Assembly (NCBI RefSeq): GCF_018991925.1
Contig: NW_024737042.1
Coordinates: 16,185,504-16,249,503, forward strand
Origin: Homarus americanus
Lineage: Eukaryota; Arthropoda; Malacostraca; Decapoda; Nephropidae
Reading direction: 5' to 3'
Length of the DNA: 64,000 nt
Under the pieces are notes generated by a model. It was not told the DNA's origin and searched no databases. It was given only the letters and a program-made list of their open reading frames with translations. The position numbers and the translations under genes are program-made. Position 1 is the stretch's first letter. The number at the start of each line of letters is the position of its first letter. Shown piece by piece: positions 24,541 to 36,292 of this stretch.

Positions 24541-27500
24541 CATACGACTCAACCAAAAGAAGCTCAGGGTTGATGACTGCATTCATCTGAGAGATGTAAT
24601 AGCAAGGGATGGACATGTGGGCAATGTTGGACAGCTGGTGATTCTCCCCTCTTCCTTCACTGGAGGTCCGCGATACATGCATGAAAAGACTCAGGATGCC
24701 ATGACCTACGTCAGAAACTATGGACGACCAGATCTCTTCATTACTTTTACATGCAACTCTGTATGGACTGACATAACAGAAGCTCTAATGGAAGGCCAGA
24801 AAGGACAAGATCGGCATGACATTATAGCGAGAGTATTTCGTCAGAAAGTAATCAAACTCATGGACTTGCTTACAAAAGCATCAATCTTTGGCCCTACACG
24901 GTGCTACATGTACTCCATTGAGTGGCAGAAACGAGGTCTACCACATGCCCATGTCTTGATCTGGCTGAAAGAGAAACTTCGACCGATCATGATTGACAAC
25001 TGCATACGAGCAGAGTTTCCTGATCCAGAAGAAGATCCAATTCTCTATGAGATTATCAAGAAGCAAATGATTCATGGGCCATGTGGACCATTCAACAGAC
25101 ACTCTGCTTGCATGAAAGATGGACGTTACACCAAAAACTCCCCAAAAGACCTGATAAAGGATACTCAGAGTGGAGAAGATGGGTATCCTCAGTACAGGAG
25201 AAGAGCGCCAGGCGATGGATGTTTTACAGCAGTGTTGCGACCTGGAACAGACAGTGAAATAACAATAGACAACAAATGGGTGGTCCCCTACAATCCTCTT
25301 TTGAGTAAAGCATTCAATGCGCACATCAATGTGGAGTTCTGCAATTCAGTCAAGTCCAACAAGTATGTCTGCAAATACGTCAACAAAGGCTCTGACCAAG
25401 CGATCTTTGCATTGGAAAAGGATGGAAATCATGAGGTGACACAGTTTCAGCAAGGCCGTTATATATTCAGTAATGAAGCCCTATGGAGAAATTATAATTT
25501 TTCCATACACGAACTATGTCACACAGTAGTTCATCTGGCTATTCACCTGGAAAATGGACAAAAAGTATACCTCACAAAAGAGTCCCTCCAAAATCAAATG
25601 GCAAATCCTGCTGATACGACCTTCACTGCATTTTTCAAGCTTTCACAGGAAGATGAGTTTGGTCAAATACTCCTGTATGTTGACGTACCCAAGTTCTACA
25701 TATGGCAGGCTTCAATGAAAAAGTTCCAGAGAAGAGCTCAAGGATCCGATGTTGAAAGATATCCAGGGATAAAGTCAGGCAATGCTTTGGGACGTGTCTA
25801 CACAGTTCACCCCAACAACTTTCAATGCTATTGTTTGAGGCTACTTTTGCACCACATCCGTGGCCCAACATCATATGCAGCACTCTAGACAGTGAATGGA
25901 CAAGTCTGCAGAACCTATGAGGAAGCGTGCAATCTCCTTGGCCTACTGGAAGATGATGGTCACTGGAATGACACATGAGAAGAGGCAGCAGCTACTCAAT
26001 CGCCAATGAGAATGAGGAACTTGTTTGCCATCATGATTGCTATATGTGGACTTTCCAACCCAAGCCAGCTCCGGAAAAACCACCAAGAAAGTCTTTCAGA
26101 GAATCTGCTTCATCAAGCAAGAAGAGAACATCCTGGTCAAGAGACTGAGTTCATGGATGACATGTTCAACAGGGCTCTGATCATGCTGGAGGACAAAGTG
26201 ATGGAGCTATGCGGAAAAAACCTGACTGAGTTTGGATTGCCTTCCCCAAACAGAGAGGAACCAGTAGTTGCAAACAGGGAGTTGCTCAGAGAGACAGACT
26301 ACTCAGTTGAAGTTCTGGTGAATTTTATTAAAGAAAATGAGCCTCACCTGGTGACTGATCAAGCAAATGCTTATGAACAGATCTTGCAAGCGATACAATC
26401 AAAGCAGGGAGGTATGATCTTTCTCGATGCACCTGGCGGGACAGGAAAAACATTCCTGATCAACCTTCTGTTGGCCAAAGTACGTCATCAGGGGAAAATT
26501 GCTCTTGCTGTGGCATCCTCAGGCATTGCTGCAACACCACTAGAAGGAGGACGTACTGCACACTCAACTTTTAAACTGCCTCCCAACCTCGCTCACAATG
26601 AGAATCCAGTGTGCAACATTAAAAAAGGATCGGCAAAGGCAAAACCCTTAGAAAATGCAGCCTCATAGTCTGGGATGAATGCACTTCTCACAAGTTAGCG
26701 TTTGAAGCATTGGACAGGACCTTGCAAGACATACGAGAAAATGACCATCTCATGGGTGACATTACAATGGTCCTTGCTGGAGACCCTACCTGTCATTCCT
26801 CGAAGCACTCCAGCTGATGAACTGAATGCGTGTGCCAAGGCATCATACCTTTGGAGAAGTGTTCAGGCACCCACCCTATCCACAAAAACGAGAGTACATC
26901 TACAAGGAGATCAGGATGCTGGACGGTTTGCAAACCTTCTACTACAGATTGGGAATGGAACTTTCCCTGTTGATTCAGAAGGACAAATAATCATTCCTCA
27001 AGGATGTGGAAATGTTGTAAAGTCCTCAACTGAGCTCACTAACATGGTCTACCCAAACATTATCCACCACTACAAGGATCACAAGTGGCTGCGTGAACGC
27101 GCAATTCTGGCACCAAAGAATGAAACAGTGGCCGAAATCAACATGACTCTACTCAGACAGCTTCCAGGCAGTGAAACCTCATTAAAATCTGTTGATACAG
27201 TAATCGACCAGGACCAAGCAGTCCAGTACCCTGCAGAATTCCTTAATTCTTTGGATCCCGCTGGAATGCCTCCTCACCACCTCACTCTCAAGATTGGAAT
27301 TCCTATAATGCTTTTAAGAAATCTTGAACCACCAATCCTCTGCAATGGCACAAGACTGATGGTGAAGAACATGATGCCACATGCACTGGAAGCTACAATA
27401 CTGACAGGAAAAGCTAAAGGAGAGTAAATTTTTATACCAAGGATACCTCTCATCACCACTGACCTGCCATTTGACTTCAAGCGACTTCAGTTCCCGGTTA

Positions 27501-27700
27501 AAGTGAGCTTTGCCATGACCATCTACAAAACCCAGGGACAGTCCCTAAAGATGGTTGGCCTAAACCTGGTGTTTCCTTTCTTCTCTCATGGACAGTTCTA
27601 TGTTGGATGCTCCTGAGTGGGAACTGGCAAAAATTTGTACACACTTGTTGCTAATGGCAAAACCAAAAATGTGGTCTACCTTACTGCACTACAGTGAGAC
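24541..27700 (+). pseudogene. Helitron RepHel (HUH replicase + Pif1-like helicase)
   Basis: The Rep part starts in frame at 24541. It shows SSFTGGPRYMHEKTQDAM near 24655, RPDLFITFTCN near 24725, the HUH motif in GLPHAHVLIWL near 24935-24965, and the catalytic tyrosine region YVCKYVNKG near 25363-25390. The Pif1-like helicase follows: Walker A in APGGTGKTFLINLLL near 26429, the Walker B-like IVWDEC near 26670, and the C-terminal MTIYKTQGQSL near 27515. HUH nuclease fused to a SF1B helicase is the rolling-circle replicase of Helitrons. Damage: in-frame stops at 25886-25888, 25976-25978 and 27425-27427, and frameshifts near 26640 and 26780. A typical RepHel exceeds 1,300 residues. Here about 1,050 codons remain and the zinc-finger-containing N terminus is lost. 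It is inactive as it stands. Confidence 0.9.
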
Positions 27701-27705
27701 AATAT

Positions 27706-27777
27706 GGAACCTCCCGGAAGGTGGCGTCCTACCGTGGCCTAGCGAAAGAGCCTCCCGGAGGGCGGCGATTCCGCTAG
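27706..27777 (+). other. Helitron 3' terminus with duplicated hairpin-CTAG module
   Basis: Two successive modules are present: CCTCCCGGAAGG..GGCCTAG (27712-27742) and CCTCCCGGAGGGCGGCGATT followed by CCGCTAG (27751-27777). The second also has GCGG/CCGC arms just before TAG. Helitron 3' ends carry a GC-rich hairpin roughly 10 bases before a terminal CTRR, with insertion next to T. The second module is followed by T. Confidence 0.65.
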
Positions 27778-27874
27778 TGTATAATATATGTATAATACAG
27801 TTATATGCAATACAGTTTGTTTTAATACAATAAGAAAAAGATATAGTTGAGAATACAGACTCAGGTGTGACAGA

Positions 27875-28860
27875 AGGTAGTGAAGATTACAGGCTCAGTT
27901 AAGACAGGAGGTAGTGAAGATTACAGGCTCAGTTAAGACAGGAGGTAGTGAAGATTACAGGCTCAGTTACGAGGTAGTGAAGATTACAGGCTCAGTTAAG
28001 ACAGGAGGTAGTGAAGATTACAGGCTCAGTTAAGACAGGAGGTACGAGTAGGTATTACGGCAGTAGACAGAGGAGTGGATTAAGGCTCAGTTAAGCAGGA
28101 GGGAAGAGGTAGTGAAGATTACAGGCTCAGTTAAGACAGGAGGTAGTGAAGATTACAGGCTCAGTTAAGACAGGAGGTAGTGAAGATTACAGGCTCAGTT
28201 ACGAGGTAGTGAAGATTACAGGCTCAGTTAAGACAGGAGGTAGTGAAGATTACAGGCTCAGTTAAGACAGGAGGTAGTGACGATTACAGGCTCAGTTAAG
28301 ACAGGAGGTAGTGAAGATTAAAGGCTCAGTTAAGACAACGAGTAGTGAATATTACAGGCTCAGTTAAGACAGGGAAGATAATTGAGATTACAGGCTCAGT
28401 TAAGACAGGAAAGATGGTTGAGATTACAGGCTCAGTTAAGACAGGAAAGATGGTTGAGATTACAGGCTCAGTTAAGACAGGAAAGATGGTTGAGATTACA
28501 GGCTCAGTTAAGAGGTAGTGAAGATTACAGGCTCATTTAAGACAGAAGGTAGTGAAGATTACAGGCTCTGTTAAGACATAAGGTAGTGAAGATTACAGGC
28601 TCAGTTAAGACAGAAGATAGTGAAGATTACGGGCTCAGTTAAGACAGGGAGTAATGAAGATTACAGGCTCAGTTAGGACAAAAGGTAATGAAGATCACAA
28701 GCTCAGTTAAGACAGAGGGTAGTGAAGATCACAGGCTGAGTTAAGAGATTGTAGTGAAGATTACAGTCTCAGTTAAGACTGAAGGTTGTGAAGATTACAG
28801 TTTCAGTTAAGATAGAAGGTAGCGAAGATTACAGGTTCAGTTAAGACAGATTGTAGTGAT
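27875..28860. repeat. 34-bp satellite, inverse orientation
   Basis: Same unit as 15340-16394 read on the other strand (AGATTACAGGCTCAGTTAAG followed by ACAGGAGGTAGTGA). About twenty-nine units, with more divergence toward the right end. A block of GAAAGATGGTTG-variant units lies at about 28390-28500. Confidence 0.95.
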
Positions 28861-29131
28861 ATACCGGGTAATATCTAGATGCTTTCTTTTAGCCGCAGGT
28901 CTCCCCAGCCATCACTCGCTCACATATCCCCCCAAAAACAAACTCTTTTTTTAATATCTTCTAGGAATAGTTTAAATATAATTCTTGTGCGGTACGAGGA
29001 GCCCCATCACTCGCACCTTCACCTCTGGACCCGAGTCTGATTTGCATATAAAAAGAAATTCCGATAACAGTGAGCTAGCTAGCCTTTGGAATGTAATTTT
29101 TTTCCTTTTATATCGGTAACTTGTTGGACGT

Positions 29132-29135
<4 letters not shown>
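28861..29135. other. Unique-looking stretch, nothing recognised
   Basis: No gene motif seen between the 34-bp satellite and the following (TC)n. Confidence 0.3.

Positions 29136-29194
<59 letters not shown>
29136..29194. repeat. (TC)n microsatellite
   Basis: Perfect TC tract, followed by CCTCCTCC-rich pyrimidine DNA up to about 29375. Confidence 0.95.
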
Positions 29195-29198
<4 letters not shown>

Positions 29199-29507
29199 CC
29201 CCGTTCTGTTTTCTTTCTTTTTTCATTATTTTCATCTCTAGTTTCTCTTATTTACCTCCTCCTCCGCCTCCCTCCCACATTCTCCTCCTTCCCACCCTTC
29301 TACATCCTCCTCCTCCTTTACCCTTCTCCACCACCCTCCTATATCTTCTTCCTCCTCCTCCTCATCCTACTCCATAATTCCGGGCTCATATTCACCTGAG
29401 GATCAAAAGTCACTTAGGCTTAACTACGCGCGGCAACATGAACCGTAATAATGGGGGATAGTTAATGATGTACCTGACGTGGTGATGTAAGTCATAATAT
29501 AGAACAC

Positions 29508-30285
29508 CCTCCTTCCTTCCTTCCTTCTTTCTTCTTACTCCTTCCTTCTTCCTTCTTCTTTCCTCTTTCTTCTCCCTCCTTCCTTCTTCCTCCTCCTTCC
29601 TTTTTTCTTTCCTCTCCCCATCCTTCTTTATTTTTTGTAGATGTAAGGAGCATTCATTTACCTTTACTAATTTAATGTCCCCCCCTCTCTCTCTCTCTCT
29701 CTCTACGTTTTTTTTCCTTCCTTCTCTCCTTCTTCCTTTCCTTTCTTTCCCCTCCGCCTCTCCTCTTCACTTGTCTTCCTCTCGTTTCTCTTCACCACCT
29801 ATACAGCCGTATCACCCGTCCCTTCTTCTCTTCTTTTCCCTTCTTTCATTTCTCTGTTCTATCTTCTTTACTCACTGCTCTTCCCAACCACTGACTCTCA
29901 CCTTTCTACCTCTTTCTCCTCATCTCCTCCTCTCCTCTCATGTCACTATTTTCACTCTCCCTCTTTCCCACACCTTATCTGTCTTTCTGTCCCTCTCTTT
30001 CTCTACACTCTCTCTCTTTCTCTCATCCCTCTCCCTTTCTCTCCCTCAATTCCCTCTCCCTCTCTCCCTCACGTTCTCTTCTTTTATCTCCCCCTTCCTC
30101 TCTACTCCCCATTCTCTCTTCTTTTCTCTTCCTCTGTTCCTTTATATTTTCCCTCTTTCCTTTACCCTCTCTCCCTTTCTTCCTCACCCTCTCTCCCACT
30201 CTTCCTCACTCCTTCTCCGTCTATCCCTCACCCTCTCTACCATCCTCCATCTCCTTCATCCGTCCTTCCATCTATCTACTGCAGC
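29508..30285. repeat. Long polypyrimidine region
   Basis: About 780 bp of nearly pure C and T on the plus strand (CCTTCC, CTCTCC and TTTCTC mixtures), interrupted by a short AT-rich piece near 29625-29675. The Ser/Leu/Phe/Pro-rich plus-strand frames here are compositional. Confidence 0.88.
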
Positions 30286-30329
30286 GACAGAAGAAATTTT
30301 CAGGTTGGCTTCTTTACCTGACTCTGATG

Positions 30330-30755
30330 TCCTAAAGGGGTGTTCTAAGTGTCCTAAAGGGGTGTCCTAAAGTGGTGTTCTAGAGGGGTGTCTTAAATGC
30401 GTTCCTAAAGGGGTCTCCTAAAGGGGTGTCTTTAGGGGTGTTCTAAAGGGGTGTCCTAAAGGGGTGCCTAATGGGTTGCCCTAAAGGGATGTCCTAAAGA
30501 GGTGTTCTAAAGGGGTGTCCTAAAGGGGTGTCCTAAAGGGGTGTTCAAAAGGGGTGCCTAAAGGGATGTTCTAAAGGGGTGCCTAAAGGGGTGTTCTAAG
30601 TGGTGTCCTAAGCGGTGTTTGAAAGGGGTGTTCTAAAGAGGTGTCCTTAAGGGGTGTTATAAAGGGGTGTTCTAAGGGATATTCTAAAAGGGTGTTCTAA
30701 GGGGTGTCCTAAAGGGGTGCCTAAAGGGGTGCTTAAAGGGGTGTCCTAATTCTTT
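30330..30755. repeat. AAAGGGGTGTCCT minisatellite, period about 13 bp
   Basis: About thirty units of 11-14 bp (AAAGGGGTGTCCT, AAAGGGGTGCCT, AAAGGGGTGTTCT). It is followed by a GA-rich tract at about 30795-30885. Confidence 0.92.
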
Positions 30756-30885
30756 TACCCAATTTAATTCATATATTGCATTATATATTATGTAAATGAG
30801 AGAGAAAAAGAGAAAGACAAAAAGAGAGAAAAAATAGAGACAGGCAAACAGAGAAAGAGAGAGAGAAAGAGAAGAGAAAGAGAAC

Positions 30886-31190
30886 GTAATCAAAAACCAC
30901 AATTAAAAAGTTAAATTACAATATAGAAATAAAATATACTCACTCATATAACACATCACAGTATAGTAAAAGTATACTCAATATACCCAGCCCGTATACT
31001 CTTCTACCTTATTGTTCTAAAGAATATACAGAAATGCAAATTAATCTAAATTACTGTTAAGTAAATTAGTGTTATGTACAGTATTAAGTTACGATATTAT
31101 AGGTAAAAAGTCTGCAGGTAAAAGTGAAGGTTTTTATTCGGGTATCATCATTAGGTTTAGGTTATCGTGTATGAGGTGTTTCGTTACTAG
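30886..31190. other. AT-rich stretch with no recognised feature
   Basis: No gene or repeat family recognised. AT-rich, with scattered stops in all frames. Confidence 0.3.
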
Positions 31191-31250
31191 TGTGTGTGTG
31201 TGTGTGCGTGTGCGTGTGCGTGTGTGTGTGCGTGTGTGTGTGTGTGTGTG
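31191..31250. repeat. (GT)n microsatellite with GC interruptions
   Basis: GTGTGTGCGTGTGCG-type tract. Confidence 0.93.
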
Positions 31251-31464
31251 TTCACAATAATATATGATAAGTGTTACATAAAATATATATACCAACACTG
31301 AGTTATCTTTACACTTGTAGCAGCAGCCAAAGGGATTATCCCCTCACAGGAAGCGTCGAGGCGTGAGGAGGAAGAATAGATTCACTCCATCACAACTGAG
31401 AGACGAGGATAATCTATATATTGAAACCCTGTCAAATATCTCGTGTATAAATCTTGCCTCCTAA

Positions 31465-31629
31465 CAAATATTAATAATAACAATAATACTGATAGTAATA
31501 ACGATAATAATGATAATAATAATAATAGTAATAATAATAACGATGATAATAATAATGATAATAATAATAATAATTACGATAATAACGGTGTTAATAATAG
31601 TAATGAGAACGATAAGAACGATAATAACG

Positions 31630-31691
<62 letters not shown>

Positions 31692-31851
31692 TATAGTAAT
31701 AATAAGAATATTAATAATTACAATAATAACGGTGTTAATAATAGTAATAATAATAATGATAATAAAAATAATAATAATAATAGTAATAACGGTAATAATG
31801 ATAATAATAATAGTAATAATAAGAACAATAATAACGATGATAATAATATTG

Positions 31852-31898
<47 letters not shown>

Positions 31899-32005
31899 GG
31901 TGTTAATAATAGTAATAATATGAACGATAATAACGATGATGATAATAATAATAATAATATAATAATAATTACGATAATAACGGTGTTAATAATAGTAATA
32001 ATATT
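31465..32005. repeat. (AAT)n array with regular AACGG variants
   Basis: About 540 bp of AAT/GAT/AAC triplets. A variant block TAACGGTGTTAATAATAGTA recurs four times (near 31583, 31727, 31896 and 31978), so the array has a higher-order arrangement. The Asn-rich, Ile-rich and Leu-rich frames are artefacts. Confidence 0.93.
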
Positions 32006-32216
32006 CAGTGTCCCTACGAGACCTGGTATTGGTGAAGACAATGGTAACAATGAAGTTTTCAGAATTACCAAGGCGAGGACGAGATTTCGGGAGACAATGG
32101 TTGTGGCGCCTCTCAGGTGTGTAAGCGTGAGTCTAACCAGTGTCCTCTTGTGAGAATTGTGAATAACATACACCACCTAACCCATATCAAAAAAGTGGAA
32201 ATCAAAGCCGATGTGT

Positions 32217-34080
32217 GTAATAATAATAATAATAAACGGTTTATTAATAAAGTTGCAGCCGGTGGCTGAAAATATACAAACTTACATGTGATTTAGACAT
32301 AATGATATGCGTTCAATACATTTACAGGGCTATACAGTACATAAATCAGGAGTTGTTTATTATTTTAACAATGGATGGGATGGTGCTATTCTTATATATG
32401 TCAGTGCGGGCTCTAATGGGCAGAATTTTGTTGTGGTGGCGGACTGCGCGAGGTGGGCGGGGGGCTGCCGGTGGCAGGAGGTGGCGATGACAAGGATGGT
32501 GCAGTAGTCCACTGCCAAACCTTGCTAGTGCTTGGTGGTGGAGGTCACTGAGGGATGGCATTTCCAGGATGGAGAGAGCAATGTTGTAGCCGGAGTAGTC
32601 TGCGCCGAGCATGATTCTGCAGGCCCTTTTCCCTACCTTCTCTAGTTGACGTTGTTGGGTAGAGTTGAGAGAAGACGACCAGGCTGGTGACGCATACGTT
32701 AATTTGGGGAGAATAAAGGCGTTGTAGATAGTCCTCAGCTCTGGCGTGGGTGCCCCAAGTGACCTGAGTCGTCGTAGCATGTAGAGTCGGTACGAGGCTG
32801 CCTTGATTGTGTTGTTTACATGGGCCTTCCTGTCCAGTTCGTGGTCTATGGTAACACCCAGGAGTTTGGCAGACTCCACTAACTGGAGAGGATAGGTGCC
32901 CACTGTGACTGCTGGAGCTTGCACTGGAGTGGTGGCGGTATTGATGTGCATGACTACGGTTTTGGTGTGGTTGATGGTGACCTTGTTCTCCATAGTCCAT
33001 GCCTGTAGCCTGTCCAGGGTGCCTTGTAGCGATGAGTAATCCGGTGAGATGTTGTCCACTGTAACCCCCACATTGCAGTCATTCACGTACTTCCACCGGT
33101 GAGGAGTGCCCGATAGAGCGTCGTTGATCAGGATTAGGCAGGACAGTGGTCCCATCTTGGTCCCCTGGGGAACATAGCAGGTGAGGTGTTGGAATGTGGA
33201 GACAGAACCTGACTGCCTGACGACGCTCACTCAGGAAATCAGTGAGCCATGAGACCAGGTAGGTGGGCAGCCCTAGTGAATGGCCTTGTTGATAACAGTG
33301 CAGTGATCAACAAGGTCAAAAGCCTTCCTGAAGTCAACAAGGGCAACGGCCAGTGATGTCTTACGTTTCTTCAGGTTTTTGTGCAGGAAATCCATGAAAC
33401 TAATAAAGCAGTGTGATGTAGAGGAGGTCCTCATATTGCCAAATTGCTGTGGATCAATTGACTGAAAAATACTAGCCAATGCCCACTCAAAAACAAAGTC
33501 TTCACAGAATAGACTGGGTATGGGGGTAATGGCAACTGGCCTGAGGTCGTTAGGGGACTGTGGGGTGGGGACCTTGGGGATAGGGGTGACAATTGCGGTT
33601 TTCCATTCATTAGGGTATTTGATCTGTCTGAGGGATGCATTAATAATTAATAGAACAGAGAGGGGTGGCAAGTTCGACTGCAAACTCCTCATAAATTTTG
33701 ATTGGGAGGTCAATTGGGGTTGTGGAGAGTTTGGATTTAAATTTCAGGAGTTTGTTGGCAATTTCAAATGGTTGAACACTGGGAGGGGGAAGGTAAGTAA
33801 GCCGGGAGGAGAGTGAGGTCAAGATTGGGTAGGGTATGACATATGGTAGCAAAGTGGTAATTAATTATCTCAGCTGCCTCCTCACTTGGTAAATGAGAGA
33901 TGATAGGAAGCGTGGGAGACTGACGGTTAAGACCACAGAGATCTTTTACCTTGGAGTACCACTGACCGATGCAGACCTCCTTGAGGCCGTGCACTTTCCT
34001 GGGATAATAAGACTTCTTTGCTGACTTGATTTCCCTGATGACCTGGTTACGTAAACTTTTGTACAGGCGGTTGTTGGTGT
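32217..34080 (-). pseudogene. LINE (non-CR1-copy family), RT with C-terminal region
   Basis: Minus-strand non-LTR retrotransposon. From the right there is a pre-RT segment, RNQVIREIKSAKKSYYPRKV near 34030. RT follows with YPNEWKTAIVTPIPK near 33600, VALVDFRKAFDLVDH near 33320, VPQGTKMGPLSCL near 33150 and WKYVNDC near 33075-33100. There the usual YxDD is YVND, so one catalytic aspartate is lost. The C-terminal part includes AVTVGTYPLQLVESAKLLGV near 32880 and VGKRACRIMLGADYSGYN near 32600. Frames break near 33680 and 33250. The 3' end is an AATAAACCG-type tail followed by (TTA)n, and the same tail recurs at 43107-43210. The layout fits L2/CR1-group LINEs; the clade is uncertain. The right end abuts a CR1 copy at 34081. 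Confidence 0.85.
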
Positions 34081-34652
34081 ACATAAGAACATAAGAATGG
34101 AGGAAACTGCAGCGGGCCTATTGACCCATACTGGGCAGTCCCGTTTATACCCAACCCCTATTGCTCATATAAGCATCCAACCTATGTTTGAAGCTATCCA
34201 GCGTATTCGAGTTAATGATGATATTTGGTAACTTGTTCCATTCATCCACTACTCTGTTTCCAAACCAGTGTTTATCTATTTCACGCCGAAATCTAAATTT
34301 TTCTAATTTAAAACCATTTACGAGTTCGCTCCTGGTTGGATAGTTTGAGTACCTTTGTAATGTCCCCTTTGTTTAACCCTGACTTCCATTTATACACCTC
34401 TATCATGTTGCCCCTCACTCTACGTCTCTCGAGGGAGTGCAAATTAAGATGCTTTAACCTGTCTCTGTACTCAAGGTTCCTGATGCCCGGGATTAGTCTT
34501 TTCATTCTCCTCTGGATTCCTTCCAAGGATTCTATATCCATTCTGTAATACGGTGACCAGAACTGAACTGCGTAATCCAGGTGAGGTCTCACAAGCGCTA
34601 GATATAATTTTAAGATGATCTCGCTAGTCTTGTAACTAACACTCCTTTGTAT
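34081..34652 (-). pseudogene. CR1-like LINE 3' fragment
   Basis: Minus-strand 3' end of the same family as 3135-5244 and 44725-48581. It encodes the C-terminal part (SVSYKTSEIILKLYLALVRP, HLDYAVQFWSPYYRMDIESL) and ends in the shared ACATAAGAACATAAGAATGG terminus (plus-strand reading). Its 5' truncation point is near 34652, next to a (GT)n tract. It lacks the FADD box. Confidence 0.88.
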
Positions 34653-34665
34653 GCCTTGTTGCACT

Positions 34666-34666
<1 letters not shown>

Positions 34667-34710
<44 letters not shown>

Positions 34711-34908
34711 CGTACGTACTTAGGTATCCGTGTAAACTCTGGCTTCAGATAACAAAGAAATAGGGATAATGGTAAACCAATTCTCCGGATCACAACAACT
34801 AGCCAATACCGAGACATTTAAATGCATGGAAGTCCAGCAGGTGACGCCTGTTAGTGTCAATATGCTGTTTCTTATTCACATACTCGATATAAAGTGGTCA
34901 TGATTTTT

Positions 34909-34955
<47 letters not shown>
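34667..34955. repeat. (GT)n and (TC)n microsatellites
   Basis: GT tract at about 34667-34703 and TC tract at about 34912-34955. Nothing recognised between them. Confidence 0.93.
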
Positions 34956-34958
<3 letters not shown>

Positions 34959-35318
34959 CTGTGTGTTCTTCCCGGTCACAAATAACCTAACCTAGCCGAA
35001 CTTACCCTATCTTCATCGTAACCCATCGTAACCTAAAGTAACGGAACCTAACCTAACCAGATTTAACATATTTAATCAAACCTATGTTAACCTACCCTCA
35101 TCTTAATCTGAGTTACTTTACATTGTCATTTGTTATTGTATTCAAACATGTTATATATTCCCACGACTGTTTACAACTGTGTATGTGAAGATGTCAGCTG
35201 GCAATAATAGTTGATTATTTAGTGAACGATAATTATTTACTTTAATGATTTTTGTTGTCATCATTATATTTGTTAATTATTTCTTGTAATCATTAATATT
35301 ATTAATTAATTATTATTA

Positions 35319-35320
<2 letters not shown>
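34956..35320. other. Degenerate CCTAACC units, otherwise unassigned
   Basis: Scattered CCTAACCTA/CCTAACCGAA-like units at about 34985-35110 resemble decayed telomere repeat. Sequence to 35320 is AT-rich with no gene. Confidence 0.35.
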
Positions 35321-35321
<1 letters not shown>

Positions 35322-35353
<32 letters not shown>

Positions 35354-35422
35354 ATTATTATTATCATTGTTGTTGATAGTAATAGTATTACTATCATCAT
35401 CATCATCATCATTAATCATACA
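35322..35422. repeat. (TTA)n and (ATC)n microsatellite
   Basis: TTA triplets followed by ATC triplets. No gene is seen from here to 35626. Confidence 0.9.
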
Positions 35423-35626
35423 TGTCATCACAGAGGAACTATTCGTACGAACATTTTCTACCCAAATCATGGACTTGTCGTTTTGTATCTTGGTAAACTT
35501 TGCAGATGTTTATTCCTAACACTCAGACCTTAAAAGTTAATGAGAAAATCGTCACTCACGCTGAGACAAACTTCAGCAACTGTCAGGTACATCAGGTGGA
35601 GTTAGTGTGTTGATTAATGCTGGAGT

Positions 35627-35692
<66 letters not shown>

Positions 35693-35884
35693 TTCCATCC
35701 ACTTGCTTCTGACGTTCAATCCACTTGCTTCTGACGTTCAATCCACTTGCTTCTGACGTTCAATCCACTTGCTGACACTCCCATGGCTGTTTCCTGACGC
35801 CCCACTCAGACTCCTGCCGGGTAATGTAGACCATACCTGAGATTAATTCATTAGCGTTTTGTTTACCTTACAACAATCTGCATA

Positions 35885-35949
<65 letters not shown>

Positions 35950-35963
35950 GTGTGGGAGAGACG

Positions 35964-36006
<43 letters not shown>
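35627..36006. repeat. Microsatellite cluster with 22-bp repeat
   Basis: TC tract at about 35627-35688. Then three to four copies of a 22-bp unit GTTCAATCCACTTGCTTCTG followed by AC (35690-35775). Then TC at about 35887-35946 and AC at about 35964-36005. The intervening unique DNA has no recognised gene. Confidence 0.9.
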
Positions 36007-36008
<2 letters not shown>

Positions 36009-36292
36009 CTTTGTAGCCAGTTCTTGTTAATATCATTGTTGTTCACTTGGAGTCGCTGATTATCTCGTGCACACTTTTTTCCCGCCATTACCACCACTAC
36101 GCAGAGAATCTTGACTCGCATCTCTGTGTTTAATGTGTCGAGTCTCTTGTTCCCGGCGCCATTAGACCGCTTCATAAAAACGGTTTATTTCCCTCTTGAA
36201 GCTGTTGTGAGCTCCCTTCTGCAACGTCCGCAGGAGACGCCACCTGCTGCAGGAGTCTGGTGAAGTGTTTAATTCTTTGGTTAGGTTAAGTC

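Larger units (their letters stand above)
24538..27777 (+). mobile_element. Helitron, 5'-truncated
   Basis: The Rep/helicase coding region is followed by a canonical-looking 3' terminus. The 5' end is missing: in-frame Rep coding starts immediately after the PLE fragment at 24537. The 3' end is at CTAG 27774-27777, followed by T. A short hairpin (CCTCCCGGAGG at 27751-27761) lies about 12 bases upstream, as in Helitron 3' ends. It is followed by the 34-bp satellite. Confidence 0.88.

Noticed and set aside
29675..30370. A 231-codon Ser/Leu/Phe/Pro-rich frame
   Set aside because: Polypyrimidine DNA lacks stops in these frames. No sign of selection on coding.
31443..32176. Asn-rich, Ile-rich and Leu-rich long frames
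   Set aside because: Translations of an (AAT)n array in different frames, not proteins.
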